In this document: positions 1 through 10,609 of the stretch, in pieces
How the letters are laid out: every line of letters begins with the position of its first letter
Numbering within the stretch: position 1 is the first letter of the stretch
Source of the DNA: Ectocarpus siliculosus
Lineage: Eukaryota > Sar > Phaeophyceae > Ectocarpales > Ectocarpaceae
NCBI GenBank assembly: GCA_000310025.1
Contig: FN649734.1
Location: 4,109,024 to 4,158,428 of the forward strand
Direction of reading: 5' to 3'
DNA length: 49,405 nucleotides
Position numbers and translations under genes: made by a program
Notes under the pieces: generated by a model
Told to the model about the DNA's origin: nothing
Seen by the model: only the letters and a program-made list of their open reading frames with translations
Databases searched by the model: none

Positions 1-42
1 TCATGGTGCTCCATGGTGCTCCATGGTGCTCCATGGTGCGCC
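1..42. repeat. Tandem 10-bp repeat at window edge
   Basis: Four near-perfect copies of CCATGGTGCT in a row, the last ending CG instead of CT. The array probably continues to the left of the window. The unit contains the NcoI-like palindrome CCATGG. No coding meaning is apparent. Confidence 0.8.
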
Positions 43-325
43 ATGAACATGTTCACGGCGTGACCCAATAATGTCAAACCCCCCTCCAGACGAGGTGCAC
101 GCAGCAGCTACCTCACCGCGACAGCACAGGGCTGAGCACAGGGGTGGTCATATCTGGAGCATCTCCTTTGGATCGAGAAAAAGCACTGATACAGGAGTCA
201 CACCACGTTTTCTGCTGTCCACGATGATGACCCAGACAGTATCCAAGTTAGCTCTGCTGTTGCCTAGCCCTTGTGGTACGGCCTGTGGCGCCCTTGCCTG
301 GGGTTGTGGACTGATGCTCCACAAC

Positions 326-485
326 TTTGGAAAGCTTCCAACTATTTGGAACCAACTCGTTCCAAATTTTCGGGCCCAGGTGCCCAGGTTCGTTCCAAAG
401 TTTTGGAAGAAATTTGGAGGAACGCCTCCGTACAAGTTCCAATGATTTGGAACTTTGGAACTTTGGAACCAAAATTTGGAATGAT
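326..485. repeat. Cluster of TTTGGAA/TTCCAAA motifs
   Basis: About ten occurrences of TTTGGAAC or its complement GTTCCAAA, in both orientations, within 160 bp. Several are arranged as inverted pairs that could fold. A smaller cluster of the same words sits at 19941-19978. The ORFs across this stretch in both strands have repeat-driven composition and are not credible genes. Confidence 0.6.
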
Positions 486-1783
486 TAAAATGACCCAAAG
501 TAAGGCGCCCCCCCCTCAAAAGAAGAACTTCGGCCTCCTCTTCTTTCGGCGGTAGCACAGCAGCAGACGAAATCCGTACACACGCCAACCACGACCATAG
601 TATACGCAACATACACATGTGGTGATGATGCGTAGTGAATCATGGTGTCAATTCAGGAGGAAGGAGGAGAGGAGGAGAGAAGAGGAGGAACCACGAAGCC
701 GGCATGACAACAACACGTCGCCATGCGACCAAACGAGCGCTGCTGTGGAACCTACAGGCGGTCCAACCCCGCCCTGCTATGCCTACACACTACAACGCAT
801 GTGCACAAAGCCCGGGGTCTGACCTGTGACCGTTTAGAGTTGTGTTGCGGCTTTAAGACAGGGAGCTACCGCTGTAGATGTGGGTGCTGTCATCAAGTTT
901 TGCCGTCTGTATTTTTTTTTTGGAGCGTGATGACAACATCCTCAAATGCAAGCGAGCAAGCTTACTCGCGGTGTGGACGCCTGGGGGCTGACAAAAGAAC
1001 GCTGTTGTGTCTAAACACTACCATGACAAGCCCACACGAGCGCAGGGCATCACCTGTGTACGTTTGGAGCTATCACCGATGAGCTGCTTTTGCGAGCGAA
1101 AAGTCTTTAGGCCGGGTTGAAAATGCACGGTTTGATTCCGATTCCAGAGTTAGGGTTATTGTTAACGCAACGTCGAAATCGTTCTTTTTTTAACGAAACG
1201 GTTGAAAGAAAACCCGACTTTTTTTTGCTTGTTCTTTTCGTGATGTCATAAAAAAAAGCACGTTTCCTTCCCTGAATACACGCTTTGCTCGGCACACAAC
1301 AGGTTGACATGGTATTGCTCACCATAGAGCAGCGATAAAAGCGCAATAAGCAGCACCCGGCACAGAGGACAACACACTTAGAAAGATTCCGTCCACCCGG
1401 CCTGCTGTTTTCAGTTTTTTAAAGGCGTTTTTCCACCCCGTTCCGAACCAAAATCGAGCAGGAAGCAGGAAGTCAGTGTTCAGCCGGAAGTCTAAGATTT
1501 TCCTGTTAGGTAGTGATTGCTTCGCTTCAGTCCGATTCCTTCCTTGTCCTTCCTTTCTGTCCTCACTCAGTTGCTTGCTATCGCTCACTCCCAGGCAACA
1601 CTGCAGGAAACGCCCGTACGTCGCTTGCTGCTGCTAGTAACCATTGTGCCGCTACCTGCCTGATGTCGGAATACTGCCGGGAACGAAACTGGGCAGCAGG
1701 TGGTCGGAATAGTACTCAAAGCTTCAGGTTACCCGCCCACAGATGGTATCTTGGTCCAAACTTCCAAATGCCATAGAAGAAGC
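486..1783. other. No gene recognised
   Basis: Short ORFs only. There is a purine-rich patch (655-700) and two weakly similar segments near 730-840 and 995-1080 that share words such as ACCTGTG and CGTTTRGAG. T runs occur at 909-919 and 1183-1190. I see no exon, RNA gene or element end here. Confidence 0.4.
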
Positions 1784-2100
1784 CGGTCGCCCCGGTGGTC
1801 TAGTTGGTAGCCTCGTAACCTTCTAGAGGTCAGGTCAGGGGTTCGAATCCCGGCGTAGGCGAGCTTTTCTTGCAAAGTGAGTTTTTCTCTCGCTTCCGCT
1901 CCTGGCCAAGTGGATAGCGCTAGTTCGTGTGTACACAGAGGGAAGAGAGTGCTGAACTCTTCTCGCATGAAAAATCGAAGGCAAAGTACCGCAGGAGGGG
2001 AGGGTAGAGAGAGTCTCTTCTGTGTGACCACGGGTTGGAATAAACGGCACTAGTGCTGTGAGCGCTGATTTGAAGTGAAGAACAAAAAAAAAAAAAAAAG
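1784..2100 (+). mobile_element. tRNA-derived SINE, copy 1
   Basis: The head has RNA polymerase III promoter boxes: an A box (TGGTCTAGTTGG, about 1796) and a perfect B box (GGTTCGAATCC, about 1838), spaced as in a tRNA. The cloverleaf itself is degenerate: the acceptor and T stems do not pair fully. The body contains a second A-box-like word (TGGCCAAGTGG, about 1903) resembling a tRNA-Ser/Leu D arm, which hints at a dimeric origin. The 3' end is a 16-nt poly(A). A second copy lies at 12386-12676 on the minus strand and aligns from the head to about 2045, after which the tails differ. No clear target-site duplication was found by eye. Confidence 0.8.
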
Positions 2101-2540
2101 TAGGAGACCATATGCATACATACATATTATGTACAGCCAGCCGTCTTGCTTTTGACGAAAAAACAAAAACCAACCACCCGCCAATATATAATATTCTACG
2201 GATGGATGGCCGTCGTGTTACGAGCGCGAAGAATTCTTGCCACGCCCACAGGCGAGAAGATAGAACGCCAAGCTCTTACGGCGGCACCCACCAACAGCCA
2301 CACCTCATGATCACACCTCCTTGTTGTGCTGCTCTCACCATCATCCTCTTAGTTTGTTTTTTGGCATCAGATCCTGAAAGCCACCTCTTTGGGCAGGAAC
2401 GACCCCAACACACTCAGTCGGGAAGACGGACCATATATATTTTATGATTAGGACGAAGAGTACATACAAACCAACAAACGCAGAAAAACTACTACATACA
2501 CAGTTCTATTGACGAGCCTACTCTATGTTGTATATTTTGT
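2101..2540. other. No gene recognised
   Basis: A/T-rich stretches and a fragment resembling the start of repeat R1 (around 2250-2310, with words such as AGAAGATAGAACGCCAAG). No ORF of interest. Confidence 0.35.
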
Positions 2541-2544
2541 TGGT

Positions 2545-2640
2545 GTCGTCACAGTAAAAACCGTTCCGATCTCTCTACCCAGCAGCTTCATCTGCACGTG
2601 TACTGATCAAGCAGTTGGCCGACCGATTCCCCTGGTCAAA
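2545..2640 (+). repeat. Repeat R3, copy 1 (partial)
   Basis: This begins with a GTTG-rich stretch and contains the diagnostic word AACCGTTCCGATCTCTCT. It is followed by CTGATC and GATTCCCC-TGGTCA. The same order occurs at 5535-5880 (plus), 11417-11510 (minus) and 23530-23990 (minus). Here it runs directly into repeat R1, suggesting that R3 and R1 are parts of one composite element. Confidence 0.6.
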
Positions 2641-2714
2641 CAATGGCTTACTCGTCCGACATTCTGAGACTCTTCCCCACGAAACAATTCATGAAAGTGT
2701 GACCAGGGGAATCG
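2624..2714. repeat. Perfect 15-bp inverted repeat, 61-bp spacer
   Basis: The left arm CGATTCCCCTGGTCA (2624-2638) is the exact reverse complement of 2700-2714. The spacer contains the R1 word TCCGACATTCTGAGA. This could be a small terminal-inverted-repeat insertion or a stem formed at the R3/R1 boundary. Confidence 0.75.
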
Positions 2715-3400
2715 ATCTAGATTGATGGTTACAAACCGTGATCCGGTCGCCCACAGGGGAGAAGATCGAACGCCAAGAACCTGCCACACCGGCCCCACCC
2801 CACACACACCAACAGTTACACCTCATCACTCCTCCTCATACCCGCCAACAACAGCAGCAACGAGAACTGCTTCTTGCGCAGGTACGATCTCAATTGACAC
2901 ACGACTGACTGGGGAATGAAGTTGTTGAGTGTTGTTGAGTGTTGACTGTTGTTGCAGTTGGCGTGTTTCATTTGATTTTGTTTTTTGTACGTTCGGGCGG
3001 AATGAGGTCTCCTTGTTTCTCCCGTAAAGGGTCGAGACAACGCCGGGCGATGAGGGTGGAAATCTGTACGTACATTTGTCTAGTCAACTAACTGCAGCGG
3101 TCCGTCAGCATGGTGGGAAGTACCGATGACGCTTCTCGTAGTACGTCGTGGCCATCTTTCGTCTACCATCGTCTTGCAATCCATCCATGTATCGCAGGAG
3201 AGTTACATCCAAGATTTTGCAAGCACGTAGTCTGAACTATCTACAGGAGGGCGACATGGTTATATTTTGGTATGTAGCAAAGCAGTGTAGATAGATCCGG
3301 AGGGCGCACCGTAGAACTCGCCGATACAGTTTACCTAGCCTAGGCTACCGCACCCTCTGTTCGAAACCTGATGCCTTCCGACGAACGCACACGCGAGGAT
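2650..3400 (+). repeat. Dispersed repeat R1, copy 1
   Basis: Diverged copy of a non-coding repeat also present at 9865-10480 and 10610-11260. Shared landmarks in order are TCCGACAT, a GATCGAACGC-type word, CCACACC blocks, CGGCAACAGCAGCAACGAGA-type words, GTTCGGGCGGAA, TCGAGACAA-GGCCGAGCGAT, GGTGGAA-GCCTAC, ATACCGATGACG and GTAGATCCGG. No ORF is conserved between the copies. It is probably a non-autonomous transposon family. Confidence 0.65.
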
Positions 3401-3630
3401 GACCGTACGCGAGGATATTTGTAACACCCTGGCACGGTGGTGTAGAGGCTGTGGCATCGACGTTAGTCGAGGTGATGACACGTGCGAGAGGGTAGCCTGG
3501 AAGACGAGAGTCCTTCCACGGAGTGAAGAAGATGTAGAGATATTGGAACAATGTCGCTTAGATGGCCAACACAATCCGGAAGGATCACACGAGAGAGTGA
3601 GCTACTCGGCTACCATGCACCACGCAGAGA

Positions 3631-3890
3631 ATAAAGGAATAATAACAACACACACAGAAAGACTACCCATTCGAGATATACCCACAGTCGAACGGGATGT
3701 GGTGGAGTCTTTTCAGTGAGTGGAGGGAAACCGGCTGGGTACTGGACTTATTTCGAGTATTTTTCAAGTCTAGTCTATACACTGATGATTTATACCAGTG
3801 ATGCCAGCTGGTGTTAAGTACAAAAACATCTGTATAGGTAACTTACATTTTACAATACATCCCCTGTAGTTCTCTACTGGGTCAACGTGA
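3631..3890 (+). repeat. Dispersed repeat R2, copy 1
   Basis: About 260 bp that reappears in inverted orientation at 44162-44417 with over 90 percent identity by eye. It spans landmarks GAAAGACTACCCATTCGAGA, CCGGCTGGGTACTGGACT, GATTTATACCAGTGATGCC and CTACTGGGTCAACG. The copies are 40 kb apart. The last 50 bp here are one arm of the short inverted-repeat unit seen at 44105-44209. Confidence 0.8.
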
Positions 3891-5270
3891 CTCCACCCAG
3901 GGTTACTACCCCCGCGTTGACCCCTGTGTCCTCAACGCGGCAGTCGCTCAGAATACTACCCCCAGTCAAATCAAATACCGAGTACAGTTGGGTGGGCGGG
4001 GACGGCTGTTCTTCCTACCGTACTCTCCCTCCGTTAGGGTTGGGAAGGCTTGTCACGAGTGGGTGCTCTCTCCAAGCTTCTCTGCAGTCAGTCTGTTCTC
4101 ATCTGCGGAACCCCTTCGCGGTTCCATGACTTCGACATTATTTTACTGCGGGATAGTTGTCAACGATGTAGAGTTTGGGATGAAATGAGGCCTCCGGCTA
4201 CGGCACGGGATCCACCGATACTTTGCCTTTCAGCTATTCATGCTGTGTCGGTGCCTGACGTCTGATATTTTATCCCAAACTTCAAACTAGTAAACCGAGG
4301 GTTATAGACTAGTAGCCCGAACGCAAACGTTTCCGCGAAGCCTTCTTGCAGTGGCAAATCCACTGCTTGGATATATCGCTGTTCCTGCTCCCTCCGATCC
4401 GGATCTCGCGGACGCTTGGCGTGTGAACCCCCCCCGCGTATCATGGAGCCTACGTATCGCTGGGCTACCCTTCTCGTTTTCTACCCCACTAACTCCATAA
4501 GGGCTTCCACTGCCGTCCCCGCGAGGGACTGGCTGACGGCTCCTCCTACCCTAAAGGAGTGGATAGTACACAGGCCGTGGTGGTCGTTCAACCGGCCGTC
4601 TCGCATATGACACTGCAGACCCGCGGTCATGCGAGCGGCGGTCCACTGGGATGTCCCCCTCGAGCCATCTCCCTAGACCTCGGGAAACAAGTACCCCTCA
4701 CGCATATTCCAACCCACGGACTTCGCGACGATGAAAAATTCTTGTACCGCCCGGACCGGACACACTTCGTTACACTTCTTATCCCTTTTAGCAACGACTG
4801 CGTGTGACGAGCTGCGTAGCGTCTTGCCAAAGTGAAAGTTGAAAATCATCCCTTGGCCTTCGGGGAGGCGCAACACCTGTGCTGCTAATGCGCATGCCAA
4901 ATCGAATCCACGCTGTATCGTGTGGAAGGCGACTACAAACGCCGCAACGTCTCTACTTCGTCACTCGTTTTTTTTTTTTTTACTGCGAGAGTAGTTAGTT
5001 CCCGCATACACATACGTACGTTACCTTCGAACCGACATTCGAACCGACATATAGAGATATAGACGGATTTCCTACGGGCTGAGGGCTCACGAGATCGCAG
5101 GAAAGGCAATCCTGATCATCGGCAGAGCACCCATACATAGGGCAATTTTATTGTAAGACACGGAACTTCCAACAATTATCGATGTTTTAGAGGGGTAGAG
5201 CCGGGTAGATGCCTGACTCCCACCAATCACCCGTCGAGTTTGTAAGACATTTTGTAAGACAGAGACAGAT
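3891..5270. other. No gene recognised
   Basis: Short ORFs on both strands without recognisable domains. A T12 run lies at 4970-4981. Nothing here could be supported as a gene, RNA or element. Confidence 0.4.
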
Positions 5271-5274
5271 GATT

Positions 5275-5516
5275 GGGCGATGGTAGGGGCAGCCTTTATA
5301 GACGCGCGCAGCGCGGCTTAAGTCAGACTGAGAATATCGCGCGTAGCGGGATTAAGCCCGCCGCAGGCGAAAATTTTTTGGATCATCTTAATGCCTATTC
5401 CGCGTCTAAGTGTGTCTATCCGGCGTCTTAGAAATATAGGATTCGTCTTAACACATCTAAGTTTCGTCTAAGCACGTCTTTATTTCGTCTAAGTGCGTCT
5501 ATGGCTTGTCTAGATG
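5275..5516 (+). repeat. Degenerate CGTCTAAG repeat
   Basis: A GC-rich GCGCGC-type palindromic patch (5299-5360) is followed by six or seven imperfect copies of a CGTCTAAG-N-CGTCTWT word pair, roughly 17-20 bp apart (5404-5510). No coding potential is seen. Confidence 0.55.
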
Positions 5517-5534
5517 ACGTGTGTATGCATTGTT

Positions 5535-5880
5535 GTTGTTGTTGTTGTCTTCACATTCAAAACCGTTCCGATCTCTCTCTACCCAGTACCTTCGTATGTC
5601 CGTACTGATCCAACACTCGACGCGGTCGATTCCCCCCGTGGTCACAGGTTAACTTACCCCAAAAAGGTACACTCAAATAAACTGGCCCCGAGGGGTCCGC
5701 AAGTCAATAGAAATCAACGACAGATATTCTGGAATCCTCCACTCCCTCTTCGCGCTATGCGAGGTATCAACCGAGACTAGCAGTCAGTCACTATCTATCA
5801 TGGGCCGGAGAGAAAGAGGTACACCCCCTTGGTTCAATCTTGGTACTTCGCAACGTAAGCAGAGACAAGGCCATCTGGCA
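5535..5880 (+). repeat. Repeat R3, copy 2
   Basis: Begins in a GTT microsatellite, then AACCGTTCCGATCTCTCT, CCAGTACCTTCG, CGCGGTCGATTCCCC, CTTACCCC-AAAAAGGTAC, GCTATGCGAGGTATCAAC, and ends around GGTTCAATCTTGGT with AAGCAGAGACAAG. The copy at 23530-23990 matches it almost end to end in reverse orientation. There, an AT-rich segment (23815-23925) interrupts the match. Confidence 0.8.
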
Positions 5881-6002
5881 CAGAAAAAGAGAGAAAAAAG
5901 AGAAAAAAAGAAAAAAAGAGGAAAAAAGGAGAAAAAATAAAAATGGAAACCGTAAGGAGGAGAGAAAATAAATGAAAATAAAATGAAAATGAAAAAGGGC
6001 GA
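5880..6002 (+). repeat. Polypurine tract
   Basis: About 120 bp of almost uninterrupted A and G on the plus strand (GAAAAA, GAGAAA, AAATGAAAAT units). The Phe/Leu/Ser-rich minus-strand ORFs over it are composition artefacts. Confidence 0.75.
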
Positions 6003-6309
6003 GGACAAAGAGGGACCAGGCCGAAAAATAACAAGGAGTATGAGGCAGAACAAGGCACACGCATAGTCATCGATGGTTCATTTAAGTAGGTTGAGACCGC
6101 TCTCACAACCTGTACACATTCATGATGAAGGGGTCGAGTTTCACGACATGTTGAAGGTGTTCGATAGAGTGTTGTTCGAGGTGTATTGCACACGACTGTT
6201 GTTGTGTACCTACAGGTGGCCCGAAGAGTGGCACAGCAGCAGTGTACGCAGTAGTAGTATGCGCAGATGAGCAGGTTCGAAAGGCCTTCCGTGCATGATA
6301 TCAGCTACC

Positions 6310-6337
6310 ATGCATGGTACCTGCTGGTACCATGCAT
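6310..6337. repeat. Perfect 12-bp hairpin, 4-nt loop
   Basis: ATGCATGGTACC (6310-6321), loop TGCT, then GGTACCATGCAT (6326-6337). The stem contains nested palindromes (ATGCAT, GGTACC). Further GGTAC words follow at 6353 and 6375. Its function is unknown. Confidence 0.85.
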
Positions 6338-6493
6338 ATGCGTGTGCACCAATGGTACTGCTGTTGCACGGTAGGTACTATTTTCATGCAAGAAATCACG
6401 GACAGGTTGTACGGAGACGCTTTTCTCTCTTCTAATCGGGCCACCAGACAACAGGGAATAATACGGAAAATAAGGGAAAATTGCGGGCAAGCA

Positions 6494-6745
6494 ACTTGCT
6501 CAAGCCTGTTATTCGATCCGGACTCAAAACCTCAACACGACATCCATCGCTCTACGCAAACCGGAAACACGAATGAATCAAAACCAGCGAATATCCGAGA
6601 ACATTTACTACACAATACGTACAAACTGTTGGCGAACACTTGCTCAAGCCTGTTGTTCTATCCGGACTCAAACGTCAACACGACATCCATCGCTCTACTC
6701 AAGCCGGAAACACGAATCAACCAGTAAATAATTACTCTTACAATA
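6494..6745 (+). repeat. Tandem duplication, 144-bp period
   Basis: The segment beginning ACTTGCTCAAGCCTGTT at 6494 recurs at 6638 with a handful of differences (CGACATCCATCGCTCTAC and CCGGAAACACGAATCAA are shared). Two units. The plus-strand ORF covering both is a by-product of the duplication. Confidence 0.8.
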
Positions 6746-7385
6746 ATCAACAACCAACTGCGGGTGATTTTTGAGTCAACGACGAAAAAGCATATTGCTC
6801 TACTCTACGACCATGGCGTCGTTGGCCTGGGCCACGACGGTGTTGTCCTGGCTGATAGTTTGTGGAAACGGGTGCGCTGACAGCAGCACCTGCTGGTGCT
6901 GGTGGTGCCATTGTGTGTGTGGCGTTGTGGTTGTGACCCGAGGTAGCGGGCGTGTGTGTGCGAGGCTAGGGGGGCCGCCAGATTGTGATCAATTTTGAAA
7001 ATATTCAATAAGATACCCTTCCGACCCGAAAAATATGAAATCATATGGGCCTGAGGGGCAGGATAACTGCTGTTCTACGGAGAGGACGTGTCTTGTGTGC
7101 GTGTTCATGTCGTGTCACCTCGGAAATAGCTGCTCAGACGCCGTGACTGAAGACCTCCCATCCTCTAAGTCGACTGCAAGACGTGCTAAGCTGTCATACC
7201 GAGGCTTAGACGGACCTCTCTGTGGGAAACGGAGTAAGACGAATAGATAGATAGACGTGTCTATCAAGGCTGAGCCTAGGCGATGGGCACGACGCTCTCG
7301 GCAGAATCACTGAAATTCTCTCGCACAGCAGCACCATACACATCACGTACATCACGTAGACAACATGCGATACAACCAGCACAGC
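6746..7385. other. No gene recognised
   Basis: GT-rich segment (6840-6970) and short ORFs. No splice-compatible exon with recognisable protein sequence. Confidence 0.35.
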
Positions 7386-7387
7386 AG

Positions 7388-7960
7388 TATATGGACTGCT
7401 GTAGGCCAAGAGCAGCCAAAGGCATACATCATGGGAGGCGTTGGGTTGGACTCTTGCGGCCCGTTGCCTGCTGTCGGCAGCACAAGCGAGTGACGACGCA
7501 AGTCAACCCGCGGTCCGTCTGCATCACCCTCAACCTACCGATCTTTGGAGCTTCCCGCACAGACGTATCCCCACAACAGAGAAACCGAGGCCTACACACT
7601 GCTGTAGGCCAAGGCCCGCCAAAGGCACACATCATGGCTGGCGTCGGAAGCTATTTTTAGACCCCGAGGCCTACTGCTAGCAGCGTAAGCGAGGGAACAT
7701 GCGAGTGCACACAAGTGAGATCTGTGTCTGTCTGCGGTCTCTTCGTCTGCAGGCCGATCTTTGCTTCCACAACAGATGCACCCCAGAAACAGAGACAAGT
7801 GAGACGTACACAGCGCTGTAAGCCATGGGCGGCCAAATACGCACGTCGTGGGAGGGGTCGGGCCCAATTTTTCGAACCTGTTGCCCTCTGCTAGTAGCGA
7901 AAGCGAAGAAAGCAAGTGCGCACCCATGCACAGCAGCGCCGGCAGCAACAGCAAGCAGCA
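7388..7960 (+). repeat. Diverged tandem repeat, ~212-bp period, three units
   Basis: Units start near 7392, 7600 and 7812, each opening with a CTGTAGGCCA-type word followed by GCCAAAGGCA, CATCATGG and GGCGT. Mid-unit blocks include a CCTGCTGNNNGCAGC word, CCGATCTTTG and CACAACAGA. Part of unit 2 (AGACCCCGAGGCCT onward) also occurs as a lone fragment at 19825-19890. The overlapping ORFs on both strands are repeat artefacts. Confidence 0.7.
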
Positions 7961-8136
7961 GCAGCACTGCTGTCGCTGAGCTGATGATGATCAGAGCTAA
8001 ACATCTCTCCCATTCATCCCCTGACTGACTGGTGGTATCGGGCGAGGTGTGAGCGTGCGCACTGGTGACCTACGTGGTGGCGTAGGCTCCATCCGTAGCT
8101 ATCTACGCTTGCTTTGATGTCTCTCTCCGACCCTTC

Positions 8137-8170
8137 ATTTCGCGCTTCGCGCGAAATAATTTTTTTTGTT
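8137..8170 (+). repeat. GC-rich hairpin followed by T run
   Basis: ATTTCGCGC (8137-8145), TTC loop, GCGCGAAAT (8149-8157), then AATTTTTTTTG. It looks like a bacterial-style terminator by shape, but the context is eukaryotic. It could equally be an element end. Confidence 0.55.
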
Positions 8171-8199
8171 GTTGGACCCCTATGTATGGGAGGTGAGCC

Positions 8200-9860
8200 T
8201 GATCATCTCGTGAGCCTAGAGCCCCTTTTTTCGAGGTTTCTCCGCCCGTTGACCTCGCCTCGAAGCGAGACTTGCACCTACCGATAGCCCTGGGTTGCAA
8301 GGGCCCTCCCGGCGTGCCGCGCGCTCTCGGGGCGGACTGCGTGCAGCGCTAGCGAGGGCAGAAAGTCGCGTCTCCGACATCTACCATGGATCCACCAATC
8401 ACACCCCGATTTCTTGACAGTGCAGGCCACTCATACATACATTCGGCAAGCCGCTGACGTGGATTGTGCTTGTGCGCTGGCTACACACCGCACACCCTGC
8501 CACACACGACAGCCAAGCCACCAAGTCTCCGCATGAGACGAGACAAAGTACTCTACTGCTGTAGTGCGTCTCCCTTTTGATCCAGGCGAAAGGCGGGGGG
8601 GGTTAGCGGCCAGTGTCGTGCGCACAGCTGTCTGCAAAACTACTGTACACCCGCCCGAGAAAAAATAAAATGAAGTACGTACGTTGTTTGTTCCTCCGTT
8701 TCATGGAAATACTTGCTTTTTTTCCCGGAAATATCTTCTGGATACCTACAGCAGCAGTTTATTGTAGAGCGGCTACCGGGACCTGCTCCGCATCCCACCA
8801 ACACACACCAACACGCGAACTTCTACAGTCATCTGACTCCCAAAACCCTCTAGCAGAACATATACAAATACTACTGCTGCTGTGGGTTTCCATATTTTCA
8901 TAAATCGGCAGAAAAAGTTGTCTGCTTTTCTCTGCTTTTGCTTACTTACACACAACGTGCTGCAAAAACTAAAAAAACTACTGTATGCAAAACTACCGCT
9001 TTTCCTCGCCTCCCGTACTCAACCCCGATTCTCATCACCGACGGCTGTACATCAGATCACATACGAAGACCGCACACCCGAGAAGTAGCGAACTTTATTC
9101 AGCAACAACGTCTCGCTGAGGGGGTGGGTAGCACATGGATGGGAGAGAGGGGAGGAAGAGAGAGAAAATAAAGCTGGTTGCTTGATGTTTCTTTCTTTCT
9201 TAGTTTAATTCGACACACTTACAGTAACCCCTCTCGTGTCTTGTGAATAGTAGAGCATTTTAGGGGTCGCTCCTCTGTTTCCTTGTTGAGACGTTTCTTC
9301 TATGGTGTGGCCCGGTTCAGCTATTATTATGTTACGTAACCCTATTTTCCTACTTTTTTCGTGCAAAGTGAGCCTTTGTTTCTGAAAAACAAACTTCTTA
9401 CTCCCGAGAAATTAAATACTCTGTCCTCCGGCCGTCGCGTAACATATGAATGAATGTAGTCATTGTGCGTCTCTGCTCTTCGAACAAACAAACAAAATTT
9501 TCCCTCTTCGCAGCATTTTTTCTTCATATCTCTCATTTCAAAACTCCACCCGCACACACTTGCCATCGCCATTGAACCTACGAGCGAGCGTAGCGGCGAC
9601 CGCGAAGCGGTACGCCGCGAAGCGCCCTTGTATGAGATCTACAATATTCAAGAGCAGTTCTACTGAACATTTACTAATACTGGCTATGTGGTAACATTTC
9701 CATAACAGACCGACACTCGTTGTTGCTTGAGACGTTGGATTGGCGAGATTGTTCATGTTCGTTCGTTGGTGGCACATCTGCATAAATCGCACAAGAGCAC
9801 ACTATTTTTTGCCGTTGTATTGCATAAAGGTGCCGACCAAGCCGGAAATTATGATGCAGT
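8200..9860. other. No gene recognised; one shared segment
   Basis: The segment 8995-9060 (CGCCTCCCGTACTCAA, CCGATTCTCA, CCGACGGCTG) reappears in reverse inside the MITE at 27100-27165, so it is repeat-derived. A segment near 8190-8225 shares words with 5085-5140 in inverse orientation (CTGATCATC, TACATAGGG type). The rest shows nothing I can name. Confidence 0.4.
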
Positions 9861-9864
9861 CTGC

Positions 9865-10480
9865 ATCACTGCCTCCTGGCGAGGCGTCCGACATTCATTG
9901 TGAAATTCGTTGCGAAGGATCGAGATCGAACGCGAAGAATTTGCCACAAGATCAAACGCGAAGGTTGCCACACCCGTCGCTCCGCCCATACACCCCAACA
10001 GCCACACATCGTAACTCCTCCTCTCACCCGGCAACAGGACAGCAGCAACAACAATAGGTACGACCTTGCCCTCCAACACAGGACTCAACACAGGACTGAT
10101 TGAGGAGTGACCGTGTTGAGTGGGACAGCTAGCTGAACATATGCACTGAAGCTTGCGTGTTCCATTTCATTGGTTATACGTTCGGGCGGAAAGAGATCTT
10201 GTTGGTCTCGTAGGGTCGAGGCAAGGCCGAGCAATAAGAGCGGAAGCCTACACGGTGCGCGACGACCTGTATGCCCGATGTGATGTACCGATGATTTCCT
10301 CGTTGTTAAGTTGTGGCCTTCGATTGTTCACCATGTTTTTTTTGCTCATGTACATACTAGAAGTGTAGATCCGGGCACACCACATGGTTCGCCGACACAG
10401 AAGCTAAGTTTAGGCCACCGCACCGTCCGGAACCAGAGGCTTTCCGACAACCACAAAAGTCGCACGCAGACGACAGACTT
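9865..10480 (+). repeat. Dispersed repeat R1, copy 2
   Basis: Same landmark order as copy 1: GAGGCGTCCGACATTC, GATCGAACGCGAAGAA, TTGCCACA, CCGGCAACAG, GTTCGGGCGGAA, GGTCGAGGCAAGGCCGAGCA, GCGGAAGCCTACACGG, GTACCGATGA, GTAGATCCGGGC. It lies about 745 bp upstream of copy 3 in the same orientation. Confidence 0.65.
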
Positions 10481-10609
10481 GAAGTAAGTGCGTTGGATTG
10501 GCGACAATATGCATGTTTGTTGGCTGGTAAATCGCACAACACAATCATTATGCCGGTGTTCTTGCACAGTTGCTGACTGAACTGGAAGATGCTCACCTAG
10601 TCAACAACT

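Noticed and set aside
1790-1863. Functional tRNA gene
   Set aside because: A and B boxes are good, but the acceptor and T stems do not pair properly, the anticodon arm is ambiguous, and the sequence is the head of a longer repeated element.
5784-6193. Membrane-protein-like minus-strand ORFs (Phe/Leu/Ser-rich)
   Set aside because: They arise from the polypurine tract read on the opposite strand; three overlapping frames show the same bias.
7388-7960. CRISPR-like array
   Set aside because: Period of about 212 bp with diverged units and no short identical repeats with unique spacers; eukaryotic context.
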